Part shown: piece after piece, positions 11,062 through 20,663 of the stretch
How positions within the stretch are numbered: position 1 is the first letter of the stretch
How the letters are laid out: the number at the start of each line of letters is the position of its first letter
Assembly (NCBI RefSeq): GCF_027943255.1
Contig: NC_072894.1
Coordinates: 82,437,601-82,501,600, forward strand
DNA length: 64,000 nt
Origin: Anastrepha obliqua
Taxonomy: Eukaryota > Arthropoda > Insecta > Diptera > Tephritidae
Reading direction: 5' to 3'
Made by a program: the position numbers and the translations under genes
The notes under the pieces: generated by a model
What the model was told of the DNA's origin: nothing
What the model saw: the letters and a program-made list of their open reading frames with translations, nothing else
Databases searched by the model: none

Positions 11062-12221
11062 CACGATTTGAAAAATACTTAAGAACGATGCGTTACCAAC
11101 CATATACAAATGCGCATGTTTTATCGGGTGGTGCTGCAACGGTACTTTTTGAATATATTTGTTTCGGTATTCGTCCAAAATTTTGTAAATTGTTTTCTGT
11201 ATATTGTAACTGGTAAATAAGTGAAAAAAGTGGCTGAAGTATTTTTATAGCATTTTACTTTGGTTGAAACGATTCAATAATGTCGAAAGAAAAAATTACA
11301 CCCCAGCTCTTCGAAAGGCAATCAAAGAGTTGCAAATGACGGGATTATCGTACAGAGTTATTTCAACACAAGGAAACGTTTCAAAAGTTATGGTTTTTAA
11401 TGCTCTGAAATAGTTTTCTTAGCATAAAACAGCAGAAAACGTTTTGAGAAAAAAGAAAGCGCGAACAACTACTAGCCACATTGATAGCATGATCGATAGA
11501 TTGTCAAAACAGAATCCCAGGAAGAGTGCTACGGACATTCATCGAGAAATTTTTGTCCGCCTACAAAAGCCAATAACGAAAAGAGCAGTTTGTTTCGATT
11601 GGCAGAAGCAGGGCTTTACGGCAGATACCTTATGCGGAAGAGATATCACCGGTGATTTGGAAATTTCAACTAGACCATGATACGAAACACACTTCTCCTG
11701 TGGCAAAAAATTTTTTCGAAGACAATTTGAATACGCTGGGATTGGGAATCTTCGAGTGCCGACTTAAATCCAATAGAACATCTTTGGAATGACACAAAAA
11801 GTCCAGATTCAGTATGCAAATATCATAAATGTTGATCAATTCTTTGAAAAGGACAAGGCAGCATGTGTATCCATTTCTGTTGAACGTTGCGCTGTGCAGC
11901 AGTGATAAAGCAAAAAGAATTTCCTTCAAAATATTAATGTATATAAATGTATTTGACTTTGTATTGTATTTGTATTAATGTATTTGACTATTGTTTTGCT
12001 TCGTTCTTAAATATTTTTCTCAAAGGAATTTTGCATTGTATTAACTGTTGTACATGAAGTAAAGATATGTATTATCTTAGATGAAAAGACTCATACAGTT
12101 TGAAAACATTTTAAATTTATTAAAAAAAAAATCAAATATGCAACACATTTAAGTGATTTTATTGCAAAAAGTCTTAAACGGAGAGAACTGGGTATCGTTC
12201 TTAATTATTTTTCAACGGCTG
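11062..12221 (+). mobile_element. Tc1-like transposon, internally deleted, both TIRs present
   Basis: A complete outline is visible. TA target duplications lie at 11060-11061 and 12222-12223. Each end starts CA, and the two share TTGAAAAATAMTTAAGAACG in inverted orientation (11070-11089 and 12194-12213). The 1160-bp body carries a degraded transposase frame in plus orientation. Tc1 elements are normally about 1.6 kb, so roughly 0.4 kb is missing. The loss fits the deletion seen in the transposase between the DNA-binding part and the catalytic end. Confidence 0.9.
11280..11905 (+). pseudogene. Tc1-like transposase pseudogene
   Basis: It starts with MSKEKITPQLFERQSKSCK and is broken by stops around 11335 and 11410. 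The frame is open again for KKARTTTSHIDSMIDRLSKQ and NPRKSATDIHREIFVRLQKP, a Tc1 N-terminal helix-turn-helix region. After a deletion it gives KHTSPVAKNFF-like and DLNPIEHLWNDTKS-like blocks, the latter around the catalytic Glu of DD34E. It ends CVSISVERCAVQQ then stop. The first catalytic Asp region is deleted. It lies inside the TIR-bounded element, so element and gene define each other. Confidence 0.85.
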
Positions 12222-12223
12222 TA

Positions 12224-12950
12224 TGCACATATATAAATATATATCTATACATTTAAGAACGGTTTTATAACCAAACTAACAATAAATTTTGTTAATTGCG
12301 AAAACGGAAAATATATTTTAATACATTTTTTTAATTTATTTTTCTATTGTATTGTATCTAATAAATTCAATGAGCCTACTACTATTTCTGGTCACTTCTA
12401 GTGCACAAATTATTACGTATTTGTGGAAAAGACTTAATTCAAATTTACCGAATTAATTTCGACTTGAATTCATTAAAATTTATAGTCTCGTACCACAATT
12501 TTTTAATTAGATGCAAATAAATTTGTTTGCAGCAACGCCATTTATTGTCAATGCTTGTAAATCCTTAAATAAATATAAAATTGGTTGAGCACAAATGCCA
12601 TATTCACTGCAGCATCTATACAGTGTTCGCTTCATAAATTTACAAATTAGAAGGACAATGGCGTAATCCTTACCCTTGTTGAGCCAACAATGAGCGTAGG
12701 TAAGTATTTGTGGGTGGATGTGTATGTGTATAGCAGTTAAGCAAATATGGCCAGATGCGTGTGGAATTTTCGTTTACTCGAAGTGCATATTGAAATTCAA
12801 GACTAGATAGGAATTCCTTAAGTTACCTCGACTCAGAAAGCAAATATAAAAATATTAAACGAATAAAAAAAATTTAACGAGATAAATCGTATCGAGTCGT
12901 CTGAAATTTGTAAATGAAGGCTTCTATGGATCTTAATATACCTACAAGGA
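12224..12950. other. Non-coding stretch with one strong donor-like site
   Basis: AT-rich and without a recognised gene. At 12683-12700 the sequence CCAACAATGAGCGTAG precedes a perfect GTAAGTAT donor, and upstream is a pyrimidine-rich CCTTACCCTTGTTGAG. This could be a start-codon micro-exon, but a 10-base coding part is not evidence enough to call a gene. Confidence 0.35.
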
Positions 12951-12954
12951 TATA

Positions 12955-13638
12955 CAGTCAGCGTAAAAATAAAGTGTACACCACATATTGTTGTGATTTG
13001 ACTATTTATTTATTTATTTTCAAATTTCAATTAGTTTTTTCTTAAGTATAGTTTAACACAACAAAAGCCATATAAACTATAGTTTCGAATTTTGTATGAA
13101 ACTTGTAAAAATTCGGCAAATTTTCATCAGAATTTCAGACTTTTTACCTAGAATTTTTAGAAAATTTTCGGTTATCTAGTTTTATAGATCATTCAATTTT
13201 GGTATAATAAGGTGCAAGTTTTAAGTACATTCAAAATTACACTGATTTTTGACAATTTTTTTAGGAAGCGGTCTTGCGCATTTTCTCTATTCGACACAAG
13301 TTTCTTATATGGAGAAAACATCCTATACCGTCAGCAGAAAAAATTGTCAAAAATCAACGCAATTTTTGAACTAGTTGAATTTTGTATTTTAGTATACAGA
13401 AATTCAATAATCTACAAAACTACGTACCTGAAATTTTTCTATAAATTCCTAGTAAAAATTGTGAAATTTTGCTGAACATTTGCATAATTTTTATAAATTT
13501 TGTGTTAAGTTCGAAACCTTATTTTATATGGGTTTTATACGAACCATATTTTTATAAACAATAATAAAATATAAAGTAAGTAAACAAATAGTCAAATCTT
13601 AACAATATCTGGTGTACACTTTATTTTGACGCTGACGA
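12955..13638. mobile_element. Non-autonomous Tc1/mariner-type element with ~50-bp TIRs
   Basis: The left end (from 12955) and the reverse complement of the right end (to about 13638) share TCAGCGTMAAAATAAAGTG, TACACCA.ATATTGTT and GATTTGACTATTT over about 53 bp with about five differences. The left end starts TA then CAGT, the usual Tc1 start. The interior of about 570 bp is AT-rich. Its 87-codon plus-strand frame has no transposase motif, so this is a MITE or deletion derivative. Confidence 0.8.
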
Positions 13639-13721
13639 TATGTATGCAAAGCGTAACTAGATTGGAGGTACTTTTTCAAAACTATATACATATTTTTTTC
13701 AGTATTCTTTCAAATTTCAAC

Positions 13722-13890
13722 GAGGAGCTTTTTCATGGCAGAAATACACTAGGAGGTTTGTCATTGCTTGCCGAGGGGTGACCGCTATTAGAAAAAACTT
13801 TTTCTTCATTTTGGTGTTTCACCGAGATTCGAACCTACGTTCTCTCTGAATTCCTAATGGTAGTCACGAATCAACCCATTCGGCTACACA
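13722..13890 (-). repeat. SINE copy 6 (5' half with tRNA-like head)
   Basis: Minus-strand copy with the sequence blocks GAGGAGCTTTTTCATGGCAG, CACTAGGAGGTTTG, GGGTGACCGCTATTAGAAAA, TTTCACCGAGATTCGAACCT (box B complement) and CCCATTCGGCTAC (box A complement). It abuts the transposase relic that begins at 13894, which suggests insertion into or next to that element. Confidence 0.8.
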
Positions 13891-13893
13891 TCA

Positions 13894-14235
13894 TTGAAAA
13901 CAACCGTTTGGTGCGGCCTATGCGCTAGAGGCATCATCGGCAAATATTTCTTCAAAGCAGTGACAGTGAATGGCGAACGCTATCGCGCAATGATACAATT
14001 TTTATCGGAATTGAAGCCCGTGATCTCCACAATATTTTATTCCAACAAGACGGCGCTACTTGCCATACAGCCCGTGAAACAATGGATTTACTGTGTAGTC
14101 GTTTGGGTGAGTAATTTATCTCTCGTATCGGACAAGTGAGCTGGTTGCCAAGATCGTATTATATCACCCCTTTGGACGTTTATTTGTGGAGAGTTTCGTA
14201 CACATACTCAGAGCTGCTTTCAAGACGTATCATAG
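13894..14235 (+). pseudogene. IS630/Tc1-mariner-type (DDE_3) transposase relic, catalytic part
   Basis: The plus strand reads KTTVWCGLCARGIIGKYFF, AVTVNGERYRAMIQFLSEL, then after a frameshift LFQQDGATCHTARETMDLLC and, after a stop, SRIGQVSWLPRSYYITPLDV with YLW. This is the catalytic region of a widespread insect transposase family whose normal text has FQQDGATCHTA and LTPLDFFLWG. A frameshift and a stop inactivate it, and a block around VTVNGE is shortened. The N-terminal half of what looks like the same family is at 41719-42195 on the other strand. Confidence 0.8.
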
Positions 14236-14239
14236 CATT

Positions 14240-15550
14240 TTAGTCCGCTTAACTATCAAATATTCATAACGAAATTTGCCTTTTTGATTTTATAAATACA
14301 ATTAATGCAAATCTATTCTAGAAGCTTGGTAACATATGCAAAAAATAGAATAATTGGAAAGGATTAAAAATAAAATGATGAGGGATGAGGTAGAAAGGAC
14401 GAGGGTGATTTTTGAGTAGCTTATATTATATATGATTTTCTGCTACCCGAGAAAACTTACACATGCATAGGTAAATATTTGCGCTGAACTTTAAAAAACA
14501 TAGATATTTCGAGTAATCAATGTGACCTTTAAATTTAAAAATGTGTCCTTAAATTTAATTACTTGAAACTTGCCATCTAAAGCCGTTTTGTCGTGGGGCG
14601 CAAATAATCGAGTCTCCACAATTTAGAAATATTTAAAAATATCACTAACTTCCATGAGAGCGAAGTGGACACATAGATCCGGTCAAAAAATAGGAATTTG
14701 CTCACAATAACTGCGATATTTTGACGACTTAAACAGTCACAGAGATATTGCCGCACTAAGGCATCATAATCCAAGATACTATACAAGTTTTTTGTTTTTG
14801 CAATTTGAAAAATATGACTTAAGTATATGGTATTGCGAAGAAGTTAAAGTCATCGATGAAAACCTAGATGAATAATCCATATATTTCAGGTCGAATTTCG
14901 CAATAACTACTAGATAAAGAGTACACCGAAGACAAGTATTATTTTTTCGTTTGTTTTTATTTTTCCGATGTTCAAACATAATTTGCGATCGTTTTATATA
15001 TGAGGTGTGTTTTGCTCTACAAATCAGATATTGCTAAAGTATTTTATGAGAAATTTGTTTATGACAGAAATACAATCGAAGTTCTGCTTTGCTTTATGTC
15101 CGAAACAAGGTTTCACGGCTTTCTGATTACGCCCAAGAAACACTCGGCTGGGCATCCAACAGATCGTTGTTTGTAATTTGCAATAAAAAGTTTAAGTTAA
15201 ATACAGCCTTAGCTTTATTAGCCCTCTACTGACATGCGAATTACATACCAGTAGGTGCATATGTATGTATGTATATATATATACATATATCGCACGACAC
15301 TCAGTCCGATCAGGCAATAAAACACAGTAATGAAAGTGAAATAAATGCTATTAAAAATGTGCACAAGTGCCAATTCAAAGCAAACACACACAGACTCTAA
15401 CAAAAAATAGTCTTTAATAAGAAAAGTATCCACTGAAAGCATGCATGGTCTTGTATACACATCATAAACATACATGCGTACATGCATACATACAAGGTAA
15501 CACACTGTGTTGCATATAGGGAAACATATAAATCTCGAAAATAAATCCAT
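14240..15550. other. Non-coding stretch
   Basis: AT-rich, no recognised gene. The microsatellite-like GTATGTATGTATATATAT lies near 15260. Open frames of 66-69 codons on the minus strand lack any motif. Confidence 0.35.
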
Positions 15551-15573
15551 TAAATTTGCAGATTCCCATAAAA

Positions 15574-16062
15574 ATGAGCAACAACAAGCGCAACATGAGC
15601 GCGATGGTGGAGTTGGAAGAGGAAGCAACAGCAGCAGCAGCAGCAGCAGGTATGGAAAGCAATAAAGCTAGTCGGTTAGGCTGACCACCTCTCGGCTGCC
15701 TTGTAAGGTATTCAATTATCCTATCGAGAAACTGTATGCGGCGGCCGTATAGAAATAGACATAAAAATTTATTTGATTTATGCAAAGTAAAATACACACA
15801 ACAATAGGCAGGAAAATAAGAAATAAAAATGCAACAAGAACTCATAAAAAATAGTAAAAAAAGTTAATGTAAAGATAATAAAGGCGTGCAGCTGTGCGGT
15901 GGAGCAGCCAATTGGACGGGCGCACGAGTTGGTATGGCGGAGGATAGCGTACAAGGCAGAAGGCGAGCGAACGATGTTGAAGTTGGAGTTAAAGTTAAAG
16001 AAGTAGCTACCACAATGGGCACAGAAAAGCGCACCGCAAGGAAAGTGCATAGAAAGCTATAA
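15574..16062 (+). CDS. Possible exon(s) or small ORFs in a GC-richer island
   Basis: This is one of few segments near balanced base composition. On the plus strand an ATG at 15574 in a good fly context (ATAAAAATGAG) opens 36 codons starting MSNNKRNMSAMVELEEEATA with a short Ala run, stop at 15682. A TTTGCAG acceptor-like site precedes it and CAGGTATGG donor-like text follows the Ala run. A second open frame ends at 16062 and includes MAEDSVQGRRRANDVEVGVK. The minus strand is also open across 15462-15845, with a Leu-rich signal-like MLRLLLLIFMGIC, so strand is unresolved. It could equally be a 5' UTR or promoter island. Read as a candidate only. Confidence 0.25.
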
Positions 16063-16776
16063 AAAAAAGCTATAAAAAAGTGTTGAAAATGGGAATTCCA
16101 ATTGGAAGGACGTGGGATTGTTACATAGGTACATAAATATATACGCACACATATGCAGGAGTCCAAAGTTGAAAAACAGCTTGCACTGGAGTCAATTGGC
16201 TTAAAGTCGAGCAGCTTAAGCAGAAATTTAAAATGTTTTAATGTCTAGAGCTGGTCTCCTCTTGGCCAATCTTCTGTACTTTTGACTGTTTTTCCCGGTG
16301 CAAAAGCGAAAGCAAATGTCTAATATGAAATGACGGGCGTATCACTTGTGCAAGTACAGTGTTGGGAAATATAATAGAAACAAATACAAATAGTTACAAG
16401 ACACAGGGTTTGATATATTATCATAGAGTTATCCTCTCGAAGCTTCTAAAAGTTTCGATAGGTTTAAAGGGTAACAATTTATTTGCCTATATTATTGCCT
16501 TATTTGCTGGAAATTATTGAAAAATCGTGTTACAAAAATTCACTAAATATGAGACACAGCAGCTAATGACATAATGGTTGATGCCAAACATAACATGCGC
16601 GCCAATTATTTATTTGTTTTTTTTTTTTTAATACTAAAAATTCTTAATTATTTTTTTTAAGCCAACACATACTTGTTCAGAAGGATATTCTAATTTTCTT
16701 ACATATAGGTTGTGCTCGTATGTAACAGTATTGATATGTAAATACCAAAATACACAGAATGACTAGAGGTGTCGAT
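16063..16776. other. Non-coding stretch
   Basis: No gene, repeat or RNA identified. AT-rich with poly-T runs. Confidence 0.35.
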
Positions 16777-16780
16777 TTAA

Positions 16781-17440
16781 GGGGGTCTTCTGGTCTCCAG
16801 CGAAAAAAAAATCGATTTTTTTTTTTTGCATAATTTTGTTGTATGTGTATGCGAGAATACGCCACAGAAAGGATTTTTTTGAAAATCGCATTTTTTCACA
16901 TTTTTCTGGGCACCGAAGTGTACCCTCCTCCGGCCGTTTTATCATAAACTTTATCTTTAAACGCGTTTCCCCGAAAATCGTGTTTTTTAAGCAGGTCACA
17001 CTTTTCATAGTAGTTATACTCCGATTTCAATGGTTTTGGTCTTAAAAGGTTCGGAAAACTTACCGCTAAGTTTCCCCGTGTACGATTTTTGAAATTTTTT
17101 TTCATTCCATTTTTATAACCTTTTAAAGTTCAAAAAATGAGCAAAAAAAAAATTTTTTTGCAAATTGTTGCATAACTTTTGAAAAAAATTAAAAAAAAAA
17201 AATCTGTCACGGGAAAACTTAACCAGGGCAACTCTGAAGACCACGCATATCTAATTTTTGCTTCAGCGCCATTTCAAGGTCGCGGGTTTTAATTTTTTTC
17301 AAAGTCAAAACCATTTTTTAAAAGCCAAGACATGTACCTTTAAAATAAAAAAATTTTTTTTTTTAAATATTCACAGGATTTGTCACAATCAATCCCCAAA
17401 AAAACCCTTCATTTCAGGGCCTCGAGACCAGAAGACCCCC
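16781..17440. mobile_element. TTAA-flanked MITE A (piggyBac-like)
   Basis: TTAA occurs at 16777-16780 and 17441-17444, immediately outside perfect 17-bp inverted repeats GGGGGTCTTCTGGTCTC. The 660-bp interior has poly-A/T runs and a core around 16955-16980 (TTTAAACGCGTTTCCCCG). TTAA duplication is the hallmark of piggyBac elements, and a piggyBac relic lies at 44475-45250. There is no transposase inside. Open frames across it on both strands are composition artefacts. Confidence 0.85.
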
Positions 17441-17444
17441 TTAA

Positions 17445-19235
17445 GAATGTCCGTCCACCTATGTACACTATAACTCGAGCAAAAGTTAATAGACATATCA
17501 ATGAGGCCCGACACACTTTTATTTATTACTCTTCACTTATTGCTCTTTGCCAAGGCAAGTTGGAATTGAAAATGGGCGAAATCAGCCAATAATCATCTCC
17601 ATTCCTAACATTTGGTAACAAAGCTAAACAAACAAACTAAAAAAGTTCAATAAAAGAAGAATTTTGAAATATTTGCGGTGTCACATTACGTGAATTTTGA
17701 TAACTACTAAAAAAGGTGACCCAAATTTGGTACTCGCATTTTATTCAGATTGAATATAAACCCCCCCATCAAAAATTTTTATTCCTTCTATCTGATGTTA
17801 TTACAAGCTATGATATAACTACCATTGTTTATGGATGAGAATTTGACCAAAAATGGTATGCGAGATTATATGAGGTTCGGTTCGCACTTCCTTATTTGTG
17901 CATTCTATTTTTCATTGACAATAATTCTTTAGTCCTTTTTAATAAAAATTCACAATACCACAAATCTTGGCAGCCGTTTTCAGTAATAACTTTTGGTTTT
18001 AAACTAGGGGAAAGGGAGTGGAAAATTCGGTAAACAAATTTTAAAATTGTGTGTGAGGCCATCTTGCACCGAATGTAAGTAAATTGTCATAAACTCGTAT
18101 AACGGTAGTGGTAGTCGAGAGTACTAGTATACTTCCTTTTACCCTCTTTACAGAAATTGGTGTTGCGGTTATGTGAATGAATGCGAAGTGAAACTATTAA
18201 TAATTTGTAAAAGTTCATTTATTCGAACCACCATTTTAAATTGAACCACGCTAATGTACATACATATATATACAAGCACATGTATGTAAGTATGTGTCCT
18301 AATGAGTACTAAACCTTAGAAAATTGATTGCTGGCAATAGAAATAAAAGTACGTGCAACATTTTTATGAGGTGCTTGAGGATGATTAGGGAAATTGCAAA
18401 GTAAGATGCACATAAAAACGGCAAGTGTAAAAACTGATTGAATTATGAATGGAAAACTTTGTTTCAAAGAAAGGCAAATGCAACTCATTTTACTAATAAT
18501 AATTTTACAAAAAATATAAAAAAAGGAGGGATAAAAGCAAAGTAATAAAATTATGAGTTTTGGCCAAACTACACACCATTAGTTGTTCAAATAAAATGAG
18601 TTGTAAAATTATGTGTGCGCACGTGGATGCTTTATAGTGAAAAGTATATGTAAAACCAAATAAGCAAAGTGGGAAAATGTAGAAAAATGCACAAGCACAA
18701 AACTTCATTAAAAGGCATTTAAATTTACTGAATGCTGAAAGTTTCCCATTCCTCACTCTTCCATGAATACAAGAACGCAAATTGGTTTACATATAAATAT
18801 ATACATATATATGTACATATAACAGTATACACACATATTTACTCAGACACACCAAAACATCAAGCAAAACATTGGCCCAGTAGTAGATTTTTATTTCGAA
18901 AAAAGCAAAAATATATGAAGAAGAAGCTTTGATAAACAGGGTAGTGATATTTACAACAGTATTGGTTGGTGAGGTAAATATATACAAATAAGAGCGTGTG
19001 CTTAGTAGGCTGAGTCGTTTCTCTGAACGCTATCTTAATTTACAGGAATTGTTTACATGCCTTGCAGCCTTTCAAATGCAATTCAGCTAAATAAATACAA
19101 ATATAATACATTTTAATGTAGCTGAAATAACATAGCATACTCTGAGGCGCAGAAACGTTTGCGTAAAGGTATTTGTTTATGAATATCGAACAATTGAAGA
19201 AGAAATTGAGGGTAAACTAAACTACAAATAAAAGT
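17445..19235. other. Non-coding stretch 5' of the LINE
   Basis: AT-rich; TACA-type microsatellite near 18260 and 18800. No gene recognised. Confidence 0.35.
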
Positions 19236-19245
19236 AAGTAAATAT
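19236..19245. repeat. Target-site duplication, left copy, of the LOA-like LINE
   Basis: AAGTAAATAT here recurs at 24440-24449 directly after the poly(A) tail. The leading A is ambiguous with the tail, so the duplication is 9 or 10 bp. Confidence 0.85.
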
Positions 19246-19439
19246 CCGTGTGGAGTTGCCTGATCTCCCATCGGGCGCGTCCCAGGTGGTGGATAGGGAG
19301 CCCTGGCATCACAAGAGTGGCCTTCCCTGATGGGGTGGGTTCAACACTCGTGTGATGACTCAAAGTTGGCATAGAATCAGGGTGCCAGCCGCGAACCAAA
19401 CTGGCTAGGGAGGAGTCCTGAACAAAAACCAAAAAGGTA

Positions 19440-20663
19440 ATGGAAAACGATGGATTAACTACTCCAGGGGCATGGATTCTGGAGGCCCCAACCATTACCC
19501 AAGTCTCTCAGCTCTACGAGCGAGAGCGCATCCTGGAGGAGACGGGGGTTGCTATCGCAATCTCCTCTCCTTCAGAGTCTGAAAAACGTTTCCCTGCTTC
19601 TGAGGGCCTGAGTTGTGAGGTCTCTTCCGTGGCTGCACGACCTCCCAAAGAAGCAGGGATATCGAAGAGCGCGGCAAGGAGGAAGAGAAGAAAGCGGCGG
19701 GCTGAGCTCATGCGGGAGAAATCCTCATGTGGCTCTGCCGGCCCTTCTGCGTCTGTGTCTTCCAAACGACCTCGGTCAGCGGAAGTGACACCCACGGAAG
19801 CTACCGGGTCTTCGGTGGGCACAGGCACTCCCAAGTTGTCTCGCTCTCGAGGCAAGCGGAGAAGGACGGCGGCTGAAAGCAGCACACCTCCCTGCCCTGC
19901 GGTTGCCGCCAATGGCCGAGCCACGACCCCCCAAGGTACGAGCGCGGTCTTGGCGCCAGTCAATGTGGCGGGAAAAGGTTCTACTGAGCCACGTCTCTAT
20001 CGGCGCCTCGACAAAAAGTCCAGCACAGCTGTCTGCCCGGCGAAATCTTCGTCAGTGGAGGATCGGGAGCTGGACCTTCGCCCAAGCACATCCAAGGGTG
20101 CGGCCAAGCCATCCTATAGCGAGAAGGCTGCTGGCCCACGACCTGTGGCTGTGATTGGAAAACTGGGGCCTGACCATCAGCTGACGGATGCAGAAATCAA
20201 ACACTGCAAAAGCCAGCTGATGCGTCGGGTTATTGCCTCCGGTCCGGAAGCCAACGCGAAGGGCTATGAGACAAAGGACGGCACCATAAAGGTGACGTGC
20301 GCGTCTCTGGCCAACTTCGAGTGGATCAGGACCGTGGTCAATAACGTGCCCCCCATGGGGACCACCCGCTTCGCTGTCTACAGCGAGGAGAGTGTACCCC
20401 TCAGGAAGGCCATCTGCTGGATTCCGGATCCAGACCTGTCTACGGCGGATGTCCTATCCTGTCTACGTGCCCAGAATCCGGGCATCAACACGAGGCTTTG
20501 GCGAGTCGTCTCGTTCACCAAGAGTAAAAACCGGGACGGGAAGGAAGGTGCTACTCTTGTGGTGCGAGTGGACGAGGCCAGTGTTGATGTCATGGGCTCA
20601 CGGTACGGGAACCGTCTGAGTCTCTTCTTTGGGACGGCCAGCTTCCATGTCTTTCCCAAATGA
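19440..20663 (+). CDS. LINE ORF1 protein (nucleic-acid-binding Gag-like)
   Basis: This is a 407-residue ORF1. An in-frame TGA at 19419 lies upstream, so the ATG at 19440 is the first possible start. Roughly residues 60-260 are low-complexity, Ser/Pro/Arg/Lys-rich and probably disordered, with basic clusters such as RRKRRKRRAE and RSRGKRRR that could bind RNA or direct nuclear import. Residues about 265-407 form an ordered C-terminal domain (IKVTCASLANFEWIRTVVNN, CWIPDPDLSTADVLSCLRAQ). It resembles the RRM-like or DUF4780-type domains of other fly LINE ORF1 proteins, an assignment made from memory. No CCHC zinc knuckle is visible, unlike many I/jockey ORF1s. ORF1 proteins coat LINE RNA and help form the ribonucleoprotein. 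The stop codon overlaps the ORF2 start. Confidence 0.9.
   Translation: MENDGLTTPGAWILEAPTITQVSQLYERERILEETGVAIAISSPSESEKRFPASEGLSCEVSSVAARPPKEAGISKSAARRKRRKRRAELMREKSSCGSAGPSASVSSKRPRSAEVTPTEATGSSVGTGTPKLSRSRGKRRRTAAESSTPPCPAVAANGRATTPQGTSAVLAPVNVAGKGSTEPRLYRRLDKKSSTAVCPAKSSSVEDRELDLRPSTSKGAAKPSYSEKAAGPRPVAVIGKLGPDHQLTDAEIKHCKSQLMRRVIASGPEANAKGYETKDGTIKVTCASLANFEWIRTVVNNVPPMGTTRFAVYSEESVPLRKAICWIPDPDLSTADVLSCLRAQNPGINTRLWRVVSFTKSKNRDGKEGATLVVRVDEASVDVMGSRYGNRLSLFFGTASFHVFPK
20660..20663 (+). promoter_or_regulatory. ATGA stop/start overlap between ORF1 and ORF2
   Basis: ORF1 ends in TGA whose first two bases are the last two of the ORF2 ATG. Such 4-base overlaps permit coupled reinitiation by terminating ribosomes in other non-LTR elements. 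ORF2 has no other visible way to be translated from a bicistronic RNA. The mechanism is inference. Confidence 0.7.

Noticed and set aside
12683..12700. CCAACAATGAGCGTAG before a perfect GTAAGTAT donor
   Set aside because: A 10-base coding part carries no testable protein signal.
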